64,000 nucleotides of DNA from DRWZ01 sp964601505 (lineage in GTDB: Bacteria; Calescibacteriota; Calescibacteriia; Calescibacteriales; Calescibacteriaceae): NCBI GenBank assembly GCA_964601505.1, contig CAZRNR010000001.1, positions 53,584 through 117,583 of the forward strand, given 5' to 3'. Of the stretch, positions 1 through 8,719 are shown one piece after another. Both the position numbers and the translations under genes were made by a program. How positions within the stretch are numbered: the first letter of the stretch is position 1; each line of letters starts with the position of its first letter. A model generated the notes under the pieces. It did not search any database, had not been told where the DNA came from, and saw nothing but the letters and a program-made list of their open reading frames with translations.

Positions 1-2
1 CA

Positions 3-272
3 AATCAGATAAACAACGCTATAGTTTATCCTGGTTTCTTCAAGGGGCTACTGCAAGCCCGAGCTACTAAAATAAACGATGATATGAAAATAGCTGCAGC
101 TTATGCTATATCTCACCTTATAGATGAATCTGAACTATACGAAGAATATATTATCCCATCTATTTTTGACCTAAGAGTTGTTGATACTATTGCCGAGGCT
201 GTTTCCGCTATCGCTATAAGAGATGGACTTGTAAGAAAAATAAACCCAGTAAAAGACATAGTTGAAATCTAA
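3..272 (+). CDS. NAD(P)-dependent malic enzyme, C-terminal fragment
   Basis: The reading frame is open from the window edge and ends at TAA 270-272, so only the last 89 or so residues of the protein are visible. The fragment contains NNAIVYPGFFKGLLQARAT followed by a helix starting MKIAAAYAI, which is the characteristic C-terminal segment of malic enzymes (oxidative decarboxylation of malate to pyruvate). The ATG at 84 is internal, not a start, because the conserved malic enzyme motif lies upstream of it in the same frame. The N-terminal domain and NAD site lie outside the window, so cofactor preference cannot be judged. The assignment to the family is firm; the exact subtype is not. Confidence 0.82.
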   Translation, partial: NQINNAIVYPGFFKGLLQARATKINDDMKIAAAYAISHLIDESELYEEYIIPSIFDLRVVDTIAEAVSAIAIRDGLVRKINPVKDIVEI

Positions 273-346
273 TAGATGTAGCTGATATTCTATTTTAGCA
301 CATTAGATTTCTCTAAATCTCAAGAGGATAATTATAATAAGGAAAT

Positions 347-670
347 CTAAATTCTTCTGTCTAATCGTCTGAATACTATGCTTTCATCCTTATCTCCTTG
401 TTTTTCGTCATTTCTGTCTTTATTTTCTTTGTCTTTCTTACGTCTTTGCGATAGGAGAGCTTTTCTTTTTCTTTCCTCATCTTCTACAGGTTGAATCATT
501 TCACTTTTGTTTGTTTCAGGTATTGTTTCTGTTTTTTTTTGGGACTCCTTTCCTTCTGCTATTTTTTGCATGTGCTGTATTGATTCTGCCACTTGAGGGT
601 TCCCAACATTAGTCTGAATCCTTTCTGCATTTACCGTCTGTATAACTGTTTGTTGGAATTCAACCCTCAT
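347..670 (-). CDS. small charged hypothetical protein
   Basis: 107 residues, not recognised. The N-terminal half begins MRVEFQQTVIQTVNAERIQ and is polar with many Gln/Asn; the second half (about residues 45-107) is extremely rich in Lys, Arg, Glu and Asp and looks disordered. There is no signal peptide or membrane segment. The gene stands alone between the malic enzyme (convergent) and the Crp/Fnr gene (divergent). No clear Shine-Dalgarno is seen before the ATG. Small Gln-rich, charged proteins of this kind often occur near flagellar hook-length genes, but nothing in the neighbourhood supports that here, so no function is assigned. It could be spurious, though the coding bias looks like that of its neighbours. 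Confidence 0.5.
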   Translation of the reverse strand: MRVEFQQTVIQTVNAERIQTNVGNPQVAESIQHMQKIAEGKESQKKTETIPETNKSEMIQPVEDEERKRKALLSQRRKKDKENKDRNDEKQGDKDESIVFRRLDRRI

Positions 671-911
671 TCCAAATTAATATTAATCGGATTTCAGAAA
701 AATATTTTGATTCCGATTTTTTATATTTTAAATTTCCTTAGGTTTTATTTTATTCTCCGTTTGTATCTAAACTGATTAGCTGTTTCAAAATGTCCCAAAG
801 TTAGAATGTATCAATTTATGAAAAATTAAAGAATTAAACTCCTTTATCAAACTAATCTTCTTGAAGTTTTCAAATATTTTCTTATCATTCTGTATCTTAT
901 TATTAGTTCTT

Positions 912-1481
912 ATGCGAAAGCTTACGTTCCCAAAAGGTAGTACTATATATGCTCAGGGTGAAGTTATCAATTATGTTTTTATAGTCAAAAAAGGTAAAGT
1001 GAAACTTTACTTCCTGGATAATGGTAAAGAGTTTTCTTTTGACCTTGTTGATCATAATGAAATCTTTGGCGGCTTTGGAGAAGCACAAGAGTTCGCTCAG
1101 TCTTTTGAGGATTCCCAAATTATTCTCATCTCATTTGATGAACTTCGGAGATTGAAAAGAAACACCCTATTATGGATTCTGGAGAGAATGAATCAGAGAT
1201 ACAAGATATCTAAATTGAGAATGAAGAAACTTGCTTTTATGTCTCTTGAAGATAGGATTATACATACAGCTTTGTGGCTTGCCCAAAAAGTTGGTAATTT
1301 AGAAGATGGCAAAATTATTCTTAATTTATCCCATGAAGATTTCGCTTCTTTTTGTGGAGCAACAAGAGAATGTGTTTCAAAAGTTCTTTCACAAATGAAG
1401 AATTCCGGTTTAGTTGAAACAGGAAGAAAAAAAATTGTGTTATACATCACAGAAAAAAGTCGTGTTTGGGGACTACTATAA
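912..1481 (+). CDS. Crp/Fnr-family transcriptional regulator
   Basis: 189 residues. The N-terminal part (about 1-95) is a cyclic-nucleotide-binding-type beta roll: FPKGSTIYAQGE, a KKGKVKLYF strand and DHNEIFGGFGEA. A long dimerisation helix follows, and a winged helix-turn-helix lies at about 130-185 (LSHEDFASFCGATRECVSKVL), with the recognition helix TRECVSKVLSQM. The frame continues upstream to a TTG at 861, but the ATG at 912 gives the usual family N-terminus. No Cys cluster for an Fnr Fe-S cluster is seen, so the effector is unknown. It is followed by CDGSH and DoxX genes only 19 bp downstream, so it may control or be co-transcribed with that redox pair (inference). Confidence 0.85.
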   Translation: MRKLTFPKGSTIYAQGEVINYVFIVKKGKVKLYFLDNGKEFSFDLVDHNEIFGGFGEAQEFAQSFEDSQIILISFDELRRLKRNTLLWILERMNQRYKISKLRMKKLAFMSLEDRIIHTALWLAQKVGNLEDGKIILNLSHEDFASFCGATRECVSKVLSQMKNSGLVETGRKKIVLYITEKSRVWGLL

Positions 1482-1500
1482 ATTAAGGAGGTTTGATTCC

Positions 1501-1713
1501 ATGGCAAGAGTTATAATTCATAAAGAAAAATCACCTATTGAGGTAAAGGTTGGTGATAAAAGTGTTTGGATATGCCGTTGTGGGCTTACAACAAACCCTC
1601 CGTATTGTTCAGGAAAGCACAAAGAAATAAAAGATGAAGATGATCAGAAGCTTTACATTTATGAGCAGGATAAAAAGTATGAAGTTGAACTAATAAAAAG
1701 GGAGGTGAAATAA
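1501..1713 (+). CDS. CDGSH iron-sulfur domain protein
   Basis: 70 residues. The CDGSH zinc-finger-like motif is at about residues 26-42: CRCGLTTNPPYCSGKH, with the three Cys and one His that ligate a [2Fe-2S] cluster in this family (CDGSH is changed to CSGKH). The start is fixed by a strong Shine-Dalgarno AAGGAGG at 1485-1491 before ATG 1501; an in-frame TTG-type extension upstream would run into the Crp gene. Members are small redox or Fe-S-storage proteins. The stop codon is one base from the DoxX start, with the next SD overlapping the end of this gene, so the two are translationally linked. Confidence 0.88.
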   Translation: MARVIIHKEKSPIEVKVGDKSVWICRCGLTTNPPYCSGKHKEIKDEDDQKLYIYEQDKKYEVELIKREVK

Positions 1714-1714
1714 A

Positions 1715-2128
1715 ATGGAAAAGATAAAAGATATTGGCTCACTTATAGGAAGAATAATAGTCGGAGTTTATTACAGCTTTGCTGGAATAGAACATTTTAC
1801 AAACCTTAAGGGCATGGCAGGGTATGCTGCATCAAAAGGTGTTATACTGCCGGAGCTTGCTGTTATTTTCACCGGAATCCTTCTTCTTGTCGGAGGTTTG
1901 ACTATTCTTACTGGGTTTCTACCTGTTTTAGGGGTTCTTGCTCTAGTAGTGTTCTTCCTTCCAGTTACCTTTATTATGCATGACTTCTGGAATGTTCAAG
2001 ATCCACAGATGAGAACTTTTCAGACAATAAGCTTTATGAAGAACATGGGGCTTATGGGATCTGCTCTTATACTTCTTGCAATCCCTGAACCTTGGAAATT
2101 TTCTATCAGTAAAAAGAAAAAGGAATAA
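1715..2128 (+). CDS. DoxX-family membrane protein
   Basis: 137 residues, four predicted hydrophobic segments at about 10-28, 45-68, 72-92 and 108-124. The first contains the DoxX signature IGRIIVGVYYSFAGIEHF, and the C-terminus is a short lysine-rich tail. DoxX proteins are small integral membrane proteins tied to quinone or thiosulfate redox chemistry in some organisms, and many are uncharacterised. SD GGAGGTG at 1701-1707 precedes the ATG. Together with the CDGSH protein and the Crp/Fnr regulator it makes a probable three-gene redox-response unit. The exact substrate cannot be inferred. Confidence 0.82.
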   Translation: MEKIKDIGSLIGRIIVGVYYSFAGIEHFTNLKGMAGYAASKGVILPELAVIFTGILLLVGGLTILTGFLPVLGVLALVVFFLPVTFIMHDFWNVQDPQMRTFQTISFMKNMGLMGSALILLAIPEPWKFSISKKKKE

Positions 2129-2457
2129 TCAGAAAGTTGTCCCGATTTTTCTCTTTTAAAGTAAAAATCGTTCAAGAATTGATCTATATGTGAATTGAAG
2201 CTTAAGTTTCTCTCCTATAGATGCGATTAATACATCTTGTTTTTCACTTTTGGTTTTTTCACTTATTATTCTTGGAATGTATCGCTGCTGAATCAAGTGT
2301 GAAATATCTTAAGGAAAATTTTTTTCTTTTTTGCAGACTTATAATCTAGATTCTCGGATATCTCGAGAAATATTTTTCTTACAAAACTTGTTTCTTATAA
2401 TTGGAAGAAATCTGAAAAAAATAACTTATGATTTCAGCATAAATTAGAATATGTATC
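2129..2457. other. intergenic stretch, no gene seen
   Basis: 329 bp of AT-rich DNA between doxX-like and cobT. The only structure noticed is a weak inverted repeat, CGATTTTT at 2143-2150 and AAAAATCG at about 2163-2170, just after the DoxX stop. It has no GC-rich stem and no proper U tract, so it is at best a poor terminator. No riboswitch-like conserved block (for example a cobalamin element) was recognised before cobT. Confidence 0.5.
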
Positions 2458-3504
2458 ATGGTTTTGAGAGATAAAATTACAGATGAAGAGTTGTTGAGCT
2501 ATGTGAGGCAGAGGTTAGATGATCTTACAAAACCAAAAGATAGTTTAGGGTATCTTGAGAAGATAGTCGAGAAATTCGCTCTGATCACCGGAAAAACTGA
2601 GTTTCAGCTTCCTCTGAAGAAAATCATTTCTGTTTTTTGTGGTGATCATGGTATAGCAGAAGAAGGGGTGAGCGCATACCCCCAGGAAGTCACAAAACAG
2701 ATGGTTTATAACTTTGTCAGAGGAGGAGCAGCCATAAATGTCATAGCTAAATTTGTAGGAGCAGATGTTTTTGTTGTAGATGTTGGCGTTAAAGGAAAAA
2801 TAGAAAAAACTGGAGAAGGTTTGTGGGATTTTTTCATTGATTCTAAGATAAGAGAGGGGACGAGAAATTTTATCAAGGAACCAGCTATGACTCCAGATGA
2901 AGCTAAAAAAAGTATTGAAGTCGGATATAAAATGTCTGAAACCGCTCAGAAATATGATATAGCAGTTCCTGGAGATATGGGGATAGGTAATACTACACCA
3001 TCGTCTGCTATAGTAAGTTTTATAACTGAGCAACCACCAGAAAAAGTTGTTGGAAGAGGTACAGGAATAGACGACCAGAAGCTCAAAAGGAAAATAGAAA
3101 TTGTTAGGCAAGCTATTGAAAAATGGAGACCTAAAGATGGTCTTGAAGCTCTTGAAAAATTCGGAGGATTTGAAATAGGAGCGATAGCTGGTTTCATATT
3201 GGGTTGCGTTGAGAAAAAGATTCCTGTTGTGGTAGATGGTATAATATCTCTGGCAGGTTTCTGCGTCGCCTATTCAATAGATAAAAGCGTATCTAAAAAA
3301 GTTTTTTTCGGACATAAGACTTATGAGCCCGGAGGAGTAGTCATTCCAGAATTCTTCGGAGAGAGACCAATTATAGATCTGGAGATGCGTCTTGGTGAAG
3401 GCACAGGTGGAGCAATTGCTACAAACATAATAGAAATAGCTCTAAACCTATATATGAATATGGCTACATTCTCATCTGCCGGTGTATCTAGAAAAATCAG
3501 CTAA
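2458..3504 (+). CDS. cobT: nicotinate-nucleotide-dimethylbenzimidazole phosphoribosyltransferase
   Basis: 348 residues, the usual family length. It catalyses transfer of the phosphoribosyl group of nicotinate mononucleotide to a lower-ligand base such as dimethylbenzimidazole, making alpha-ribazole phosphate for cobalamin. Recognisable blocks are LTKPKDSLGYLEKI near the N-terminus, CGDHGIAEEGVSAYP (about 61-75), the glycine-rich GDMGIGNTTPSSA (about 172-184) and the C-terminal LGEGTGGAIA with the catalytic-region Glu. The ATG has no Shine-Dalgarno. Other cobalamin genes in the window (cbiET at 12424 and a PduO-type adenosyltransferase at 44432) are dispersed rather than clustered with this one. 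Confidence 0.93.
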   Translation: MVLRDKITDEELLSYVRQRLDDLTKPKDSLGYLEKIVEKFALITGKTEFQLPLKKIISVFCGDHGIAEEGVSAYPQEVTKQMVYNFVRGGAAINVIAKFVGADVFVVDVGVKGKIEKTGEGLWDFFIDSKIREGTRNFIKEPAMTPDEAKKSIEVGYKMSETAQKYDIAVPGDMGIGNTTPSSAIVSFITEQPPEKVVGRGTGIDDQKLKRKIEIVRQAIEKWRPKDGLEALEKFGGFEIGAIAGFILGCVEKKIPVVVDGIISLAGFCVAYSIDKSVSKKVFFGHKTYEPGGVVIPEFFGERPIIDLEMRLGEGTGGAIATNIIEIALNLYMNMATFSSAGVSRKIS

Positions 3505-3647
3505 ACTCTTCCTGACTGAGGATTTATTGTTAAATGTGATTCCTTTAAATTTATTTATGAAGAAAAATCAAAATATATATAATGGACTATCCATTGATAT
3601 CTTGGAATTTGTTTGTAATTTGCTGTCAAATTTTTAAAAAATAAAAC

Positions 3648-4640
3648 ATGCTTAGTAAAAAACTGTTGAAAGGGATTGAAATTATACAGAAGATGGAACC
3701 TAAAAGAGTAAGGGAGCTTTATGGTGAAGGGCACTTTGGAGAATATTACTTAGATAAGAATGATTTTTCTCCAGATGAACGCCTACTTATTCACTGGATA
3801 ACTTACATTACAAACAGGCAAATGCTAATAAAAAACGTATGGAATCGTATTCAAAAGGTTTTATCATTTTGGGTAAAGGAATATAAGAAAGAATGGAGTG
3901 AGCAGGTTATCAAGGAACTTTACGATAGTAAAAAAGGTTTTAAAGGGCATGATGGAACATTTGTGAAATCAAGGTTTTACAAGGACGATTATGAAAATAT
4001 TAAGCGAACTTTGGATATACTTAAAAATTACAACAAGAGTTTTGCGGAGTTCATCTATAGATTATTGGAGATGTTTGGAACAGAAGACGAAAAGATAGTC
4101 AGGAAGATCGCAAGTGCTTTATTTCTCTTGTCTTACGACAAAGATTATAATACGAATGAAGCATTAAAAATACTATCTGATAAAAATAAGCTTGAAAATT
4201 ATTATAATTCTTGGGAAAAAGAGGCAACAAAGGGCAAAAAACGTCTATGGGCTGCGTTCAGAGATTATATAAAAGAAGGGTCTGTATATCGTGAAGATCT
4301 TCTGGAAGCTTTCAGAAAAATGGGAGTTCCAGAAAAATATATAGAATTTTGGAAAAAACTCGGAACTGATTTTTTATATCTAAATCAGCTAGAATTGCCA
4401 GGCGATGTATGGAACGCTAATCCAGAATTTGCAAGAGAATTTTTAAAACCATTAGCTAAGGAGCTTAGAATCAATATAAAAGGAAGTATAAAACCACAAA
4501 ATGTCTCAAAATTAGTCAGAATGATATGTGATAAACTTCAGGAAGACTATGGAAAAAAAATTTATCCAGAACAGTTTGATTTTACATTTATCTCTGAGGA
4601 ACTTGTAGAAGAGTTCTTTTCAGAATATCACCGTAATTAG
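3648..4640 (+). CDS. hypothetical helical protein, unrecognised
   Basis: 330 residues, not recognised. It is predicted cytoplasmic: no signal peptide, no membrane segment, rich in Lys/Glu/aromatic residues and mostly helical. Notable sequence features are MEPKRVRELYGEGHFGEYYLDKND near the N-terminus (quoted in part: RVRELYGEG), several Trp residues and an LPGDVWNANPEFAREF stretch at about 245-260. Coding bias matches neighbours, and the frame is long and intact, so it is surely a gene. It stands alone between cobT and lon with AT-rich flanks on both sides. No catalytic motif is obvious and I do not propose a function. Confidence 0.75.
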   Translation: MLSKKLLKGIEIIQKMEPKRVRELYGEGHFGEYYLDKNDFSPDERLLIHWITYITNRQMLIKNVWNRIQKVLSFWVKEYKKEWSEQVIKELYDSKKGFKGHDGTFVKSRFYKDDYENIKRTLDILKNYNKSFAEFIYRLLEMFGTEDEKIVRKIASALFLLSYDKDYNTNEALKILSDKNKLENYYNSWEKEATKGKKRLWAAFRDYIKEGSVYREDLLEAFRKMGVPEKYIEFWKKLGTDFLYLNQLELPGDVWNANPEFAREFLKPLAKELRINIKGSIKPQNVSKLVRMICDKLQEDYGKKIYPEQFDFTFISEELVEEFFSEYHRN

Positions 4641-4996
4641 ACTTGTTTTTTTATTAATGTTGATAATTGTTTATCTTGTTCCATATAGCTTTATTTATAA
4701 TTCAAAAGTGCTTTGTCTAATATTTCAATCTTCTCAGGAGACTTAAATTGATAAAATAAAAATCATCTAACAATATTTTGAGATCTTCATTGCTCTCTGA
4801 TTATACTTCTCCACATTATAGGATAGGTTTCCGAATTAGTTAATGCTTCTGACCTGTTTTTGATTTGCACAGAACTTTGTATTGTTGCAAATTTTTAAGT
4901 TAAGCAAGGCAAACGAAATATGAAAAAATAAAACGGAAATTCTGTGTTTTGAACTAAAAATAGATAAAATTAAATAGAAGGTGAGGAGGTAAGGTT
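4641..4996. other. intergenic stretch upstream of lon
   Basis: 356 bp of AT-rich DNA holding no credible gene. It presumably contains the lon promoter: a TAAAAT hexamer lies at 4965-4970, but no convincing -35 at the right spacing is seen. No heat-shock operator such as CIRCE (an inverted TTAGCACTC-type repeat) was recognised. Confidence 0.4.
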
Positions 4997-7354
4997 ATGA
5001 AGGAAAAGTTAATAAGGATTCCTTTGATCCCTTTGAGGGATCTTGTAGCATTTCCGCACATAGTTATGCCACTTATAGTTGGTCGTCCGAAATCTTTAAA
5101 ATCTCTTGAAGAAGCGCTCATATCAGATGAAAAATTGATTTTTCTTCCAACACAGAAAAATCCGAAAATAAACGATCCAAAAGAAACAGATATATATCCA
5201 ATAGGAACTATATGTAAGATCAAAGGACATCAGAAAATGCCAAATGAAAATAGTAAGATTGTTGTTGAGGGTCTTAAAAGAGGTAGAATGTTATCTTTCA
5301 TAGATAAAGGAGACCTTTATCTTGCAGATGTGGAAATTCTCGAAGATTCTGGGGTAGATTTAGCTGAGAACAAAGCTCTTATGAAAGAGGTTATAGATCT
5401 TTTCAAGAGTTTAAGCAAGTATATGAATATAGCACCGGAGTATATAGATGTTCTTTACAATATAAAGAATCCTGGTGAAGTTACAGATGTTATTGCAGCA
5501 CAGCTTTCTATACCAATTGAGAGAAAGCAGAGTATTTTGGAGGAGTTAGATGTGAATAAAAGATTGAAGTATATAAAAAGTATCCTTGAGACCGAAATCG
5601 AAAACATATCTTCCGAAAGAAAATCCAGAAGTAAAGGAAGAATGAGGACTGAAAGTGGTGGTATTTTCGGACAAGGTAGTTTTGAGCAAGATGAGTGGAG
5701 AGAAGAAATAGAGGCTCTGGAAAAACGAGCGGAAGAAAAAGATCTCCCTGAAAGGGTTAGAGATGTCGTTTTGAAGGAAGTGAAGAAGCTTAAGTTGATG
5801 ACTCCTCTTGCAGCTGAAGCTACAGTTGTAAGAAACTATGTCGATTGGCTTCTTTCCTTACCATGGACTGAAAGGAGTGAGGAAAAGTTAGACCTTAAAG
5901 AAGCCAAAAAAGTTTTAGATGAAGATCACTGGGGACTTGAAAAAGTTAAGGAGAGGATATTGGAATTCCTCGCTGTTAGAAAGTTGGCTGGACCTTCAAA
6001 AGCTCCCATACTTTGTTTTGTTGGTCCTCCAGGTGTAGGAAAAACTTCCTTAGGAAGATCTATAGCTAAGGCAACAAATAGAAAGTTTGTTAGGTTATCT
6101 TTGGGAGGAGTCCGTGATGAAGCAGAAATCAGAGGGCATAGAAGAACTTACATAGGAGCTCTCCCTGGAAGAATAATCCAGATGATGAAAAAAGCTGGAA
6201 CTAAAAACCCTGTATTCTTACTTGATGAAATAGACAAGCTTTGTGCTGACTTCAGAGGTGATCCAGCTGCAGCTCTTCTTGAGGTTCTTGACCCAGAACA
6301 GAACCATTCTTTCCTAGATCATTACATAGATATAGAATTTGATCTCTCAGAAGTATTCTTCATTTGTACTGCAAACACGACATACACAATTCCTCCTGCT
6401 TTGCTTGATAGGATGGAAGTTATAAGAATTCCAGGATACACAGAACATGAAAAGTATGAAATAGCTAAAAGGTTCATAATTCCAAAGCAAGAGAAAAATT
6501 CTGGTCTCAAGGAGGGAACATGTGATTTCTCAAAGGATGCTATTATGAAAGTGATTCGTGAATATACAAGGGAGGCTGGAGTTAGAAATCTTGAAAGAGA
6601 ATTAGGCAATGTTCTCAGAAAGATAGCTAAGAAAATAGTAGAAGAGGAAATAGACATTAATTCAAATCCAAAGTTTAAAGTGACTCCTAAAGATATTCTT
6701 AAGTTTCTCGGACCTCCGAAGTTCAAACCTTCAGATGTTGACAGAAAATCTCTTGTTGGTATAGCAAGAGGTTTGGCATGGACGGAGTTCGGTGGAGATG
6801 TTCTTATGATCGAAGTTTCAATAATACCCGGATCGGGGCGCCTTACGATAACCGGTAAATTGGGGGATGTGATGCAGGAATCTGTAAAAGCAGCTATTAC
6901 TTATGTTAGGTCAAGATCAAAAGAACTTGGAATAGACAGTGAGTTCTATTCAAAAACAGATATCCATGTTCATGTTCCTGAAGGAGCGGTTCCAAAAGAT
7001 GGACCTTCAGCCGGTATAACTATCGCTACTGCCTTGGTTTCTGCACTGACAAAGATTCCGGTTAGGGCAGATGTTTCTATGACTGGTGAGATAACATTGC
7101 GTGGAAGGATACTTCCTATAGGTGGCGTGAAAGAGAAACTTCTTGCAGCTCACAGATATAATATAAAGACTGTTCTCCTTCCAAAAGAAAATGAAAAAGA
7201 TATGGAAGATGTTCCAAAGGAGATATTGAAATCTTTGAACATAAAGCTTGTTGAGCATATGGATGAGGTTATAGAGATGGCTCTTGAATCTGGTCCAGAT
7301 AAAATATGGAAGGGTAAGTCAATTGATTTTGAGGAGAGACAATCTCCTCATTGA
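4997..7354 (+). CDS. lon: ATP-dependent protease Lon (LonA type)
   Basis: 785 residues, full length for LonA. Domains in order: N-terminal substrate-binding domain (about 8-205), coiled helical linker, AAA+ module with Walker A GPPGVGKT (about 343-350) and Walker B PVFLLDEID, and the C-terminal serine-lysine protease domain. The catalytic Ser is in KDGPSAG (Ser at about 671) and the Lys in GGVKEK (about 712). It degrades misfolded and regulatory proteins in the cytosol. A strong SD, GAGGAGGT at 4983-4990, sits 6 nt before the ATG. It is monocistronic, followed 53 bp later by tRNA-Leu. Confidence 0.97.
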   Translation: MKEKLIRIPLIPLRDLVAFPHIVMPLIVGRPKSLKSLEEALISDEKLIFLPTQKNPKINDPKETDIYPIGTICKIKGHQKMPNENSKIVVEGLKRGRMLSFIDKGDLYLADVEILEDSGVDLAENKALMKEVIDLFKSLSKYMNIAPEYIDVLYNIKNPGEVTDVIAAQLSIPIERKQSILEELDVNKRLKYIKSILETEIENISSERKSRSKGRMRTESGGIFGQGSFEQDEWREEIEALEKRAEEKDLPERVRDVVLKEVKKLKLMTPLAAEATVVRNYVDWLLSLPWTERSEEKLDLKEAKKVLDEDHWGLEKVKERILEFLAVRKLAGPSKAPILCFVGPPGVGKTSLGRSIAKATNRKFVRLSLGGVRDEAEIRGHRRTYIGALPGRIIQMMKKAGTKNPVFLLDEIDKLCADFRGDPAAALLEVLDPEQNHSFLDHYIDIEFDLSEVFFICTANTTYTIPPALLDRMEVIRIPGYTEHEKYEIAKRFIIPKQEKNSGLKEGTCDFSKDAIMKVIREYTREAGVRNLERELGNVLRKIAKKIVEEEIDINSNPKFKVTPKDILKFLGPPKFKPSDVDRKSLVGIARGLAWTEFGGDVLMIEVSIIPGSGRLTITGKLGDVMQESVKAAITYVRSRSKELGIDSEFYSKTDIHVHVPEGAVPKDGPSAGITIATALVSALTKIPVRADVSMTGEITLRGRILPIGGVKEKLLAAHRYNIKTVLLPKENEKDMEDVPKEILKSLNIKLVEHMDEVIEMALESGPDKIWKGKSIDFEERQSPH

Positions 7355-7407
7355 TTTTTCAGAAATTCGTTTTCTTTGTTTTTGGAATTTAAACTTTTGA
7401 TTAATTG

Positions 7408-7492
7408 GCCGAGGTGGCGGAATTGGTAGACGCGTCGTCTTGAGGGGGCGATGGGAGATAATCCCGTGCGGGTTCAAGTCCCGCCCTCGGCA
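7408..7492 (+). tRNA. tRNA-Leu (anticodon GAG)
   Basis: Cloverleaf with a long variable arm, as expected of a class II tRNA. The acceptor stem GCCGAGG (7408-7414) pairs with CCTCGGC (7485-7491), and the discriminator is A 7492. The D arm GCGGAATTGGTAGACGC, an anticodon loop TTGAGGG with anticodon GAG (reads CUC/CUU) and the T arm GGGTTCAAGTCCC are all present. The 3' CCA is not encoded and must be added by CCA-transferase. The convergent gene downstream ends 4 nt away. Confidence 0.95.
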
Positions 7493-7495
7493 CTC

Positions 7496-8383
7496 TTATT
7501 TTGACAACTTTAACCACTGTGATCTTTGTCTTCCTTCCCACAATTTCGTCCAGCCCACTCTTGAAAACTTATATATCTCCTCAGGATGAAATAAATTCAC
7601 TCTTATTGCTGGAACATCAATACCTTTCATCTTCCAGAATCCTTCAACTTCGCTTTTCAATTTTGTGTCTGAACTTGTTTCTAACCAACCTACCGTTGCA
7701 TAACCATTGAGAATAACGGTATCTAAAAATACAACCGAAACTGGACAGGGCTTTTCTGCATTCAGCTGAGTTTTGTGTCTTGTTCCATCTCCAAATACCC
7801 AAAATTTTGTATCCATCTTCACTATCCATCTTGGAGATATATTGGTAATACCATTTAGGGGATCAATTGTCAAAATGAATGAAGGAAAACCTTTACTTTG
7901 GAGATTTTCCATAAATCCTTTGACTTCATTGAAAATATTTAGAGAAACTTCTTTTATGTTTCTGTCAAATTCAAATTTAGTGTAAAACTTTGTTTCAATC
8001 CAGATAAGCTTTTTTCTATAAATTGGAACATTCAGGTCTATTCCTGGTTTTGGAAGGACATCATATATTTCAAAGATTTCAAGGGTAAATTCACCATCTG
8101 TCTGTTTTGCCAATCCCTTCACTTGAAAACCTTTTGGATCTTGCCATTTCCATATTGATTCAATGTCTATCAAAGATATAGAAACTTCTGGCATCTTTCT
8201 GATGAGAGAGGATGCTGGAAGAGATGTCGGAGTCTGAAATATGATTTTATCCCCAGAAACATTTACAGAAGTCAGGGTAAAAGGTATTGGGATTCCGTTT
8301 TCATCTTTTACACATCCTAAAAAGTATTTGGTCGGTGCCTTACAAACTTTTTTGATCTCTTCTAAAATCTTTTCTACCTCCAT
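7496..8383 (-). CDS. PNPOx-like FMN-binding split-barrel protein (tandem domains)
   Basis: 295 residues. The protein appears to have two similar halves. The first (about 1-135) has GDKIIFQTPTSLPASSLIRK and VSISLIDIESIWKWQDPKGFQVKG, and the second (about 150-280) has ISPRWIVKMDTKFWVFGDG, VSVVFLDTVILNGYATVGW. These resemble the split beta-barrel of the pyridoxamine-5'-phosphate-oxidase-like superfamily, in which a buffer-like phosphate/FMN or F420 site forms between barrels. The start at 8383 is chosen because SD GAGGAGGTT (complement of 8391-8399) precedes it; an in-frame ATG at 8419 lacks an SD. No substrate can be assigned. A TATAAT-like box lies at about 8411-8416. Confidence 0.6.
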   Translation of the reverse strand: MEVEKILEEIKKVCKAPTKYFLGCVKDENGIPIPFTLTSVNVSGDKIIFQTPTSLPASSLIRKMPEVSISLIDIESIWKWQDPKGFQVKGLAKQTDGEFTLEIFEIYDVLPKPGIDLNVPIYRKKLIWIETKFYTKFEFDRNIKEVSLNIFNEVKGFMENLQSKGFPSFILTIDPLNGITNISPRWIVKMDTKFWVFGDGTRHKTQLNAEKPCPVSVVFLDTVILNGYATVGWLETSSDTKLKSEVEGFWKMKGIDVPAIRVNLFHPEEIYKFSRVGWTKLWEGRQRSQWLKLSK

Positions 8384-8719
8384 AGGGCTTAACCTCCTCT
8401 TTCTTACTATTATAATCAATTTATCTCATTTTTTGTTTTTATTTACACTGATTTTTCATACATTTTTGGTATTTTGTATTGTTTTTCTGATATGTTGTAT
8501 ATACACAGTGATATATGAGATTGTCAGAGTTTTAATATTATAAATCTGCTTTTGTAATTATTCACTCTTTACAATAACAAGTATGTTTTAAAGTTCATAA
8601 TACATAAGTCATAACTTGCAACAGCATAAAAAAATCATTTCAAATTTAACACAAAAGAGGTAAAAATTTTAAAATATAAACATAGTTGGTAATACCAACT
8701 AATTAAGGAGGTGAAGGAT
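8384..8719. other. divergent intergenic region with promoter of cytochrome P460 gene
   Basis: 336 bp between the divergent PNPOx-like and cytochrome P460 genes. Near the left end lies the SD and a TATAAT-like box for the minus-strand gene. Near the right end lies a TATAAA box (8675-8680) followed directly by the 19-bp palindrome at 8683-8701 and the SD of the P460 gene. The middle is AT-rich with no recognisable gene. Confidence 0.5.
8683..8701. promoter_or_regulatory. candidate operator palindrome before cytochrome P460 gene
   Basis: TAGTTGGTAATACCAACTA has perfect 8-bp arms around a 3-nt centre. It lies just downstream of a TATAAA box and just upstream of the SD AAGGAGGTG (8705-8713), so it would cover the expected transcription start. 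The TTGGT-N3-ACCAA core resembles sites of the FadR/PdhR branch of GntR regulators (TGGTNNNACCA, known from those families). As RNA the same sequence could form a hairpin beside the SD. A palindrome of this size can arise by chance in a window this long; the position is what makes it notable. Confidence 0.45.

Noticed and set aside
2143..2170. Inverted repeat CGATTTTT/AAAAATCG as an intrinsic terminator
   Set aside because: The stem is almost all A-T with a 12-nt loop and no proper U tract.
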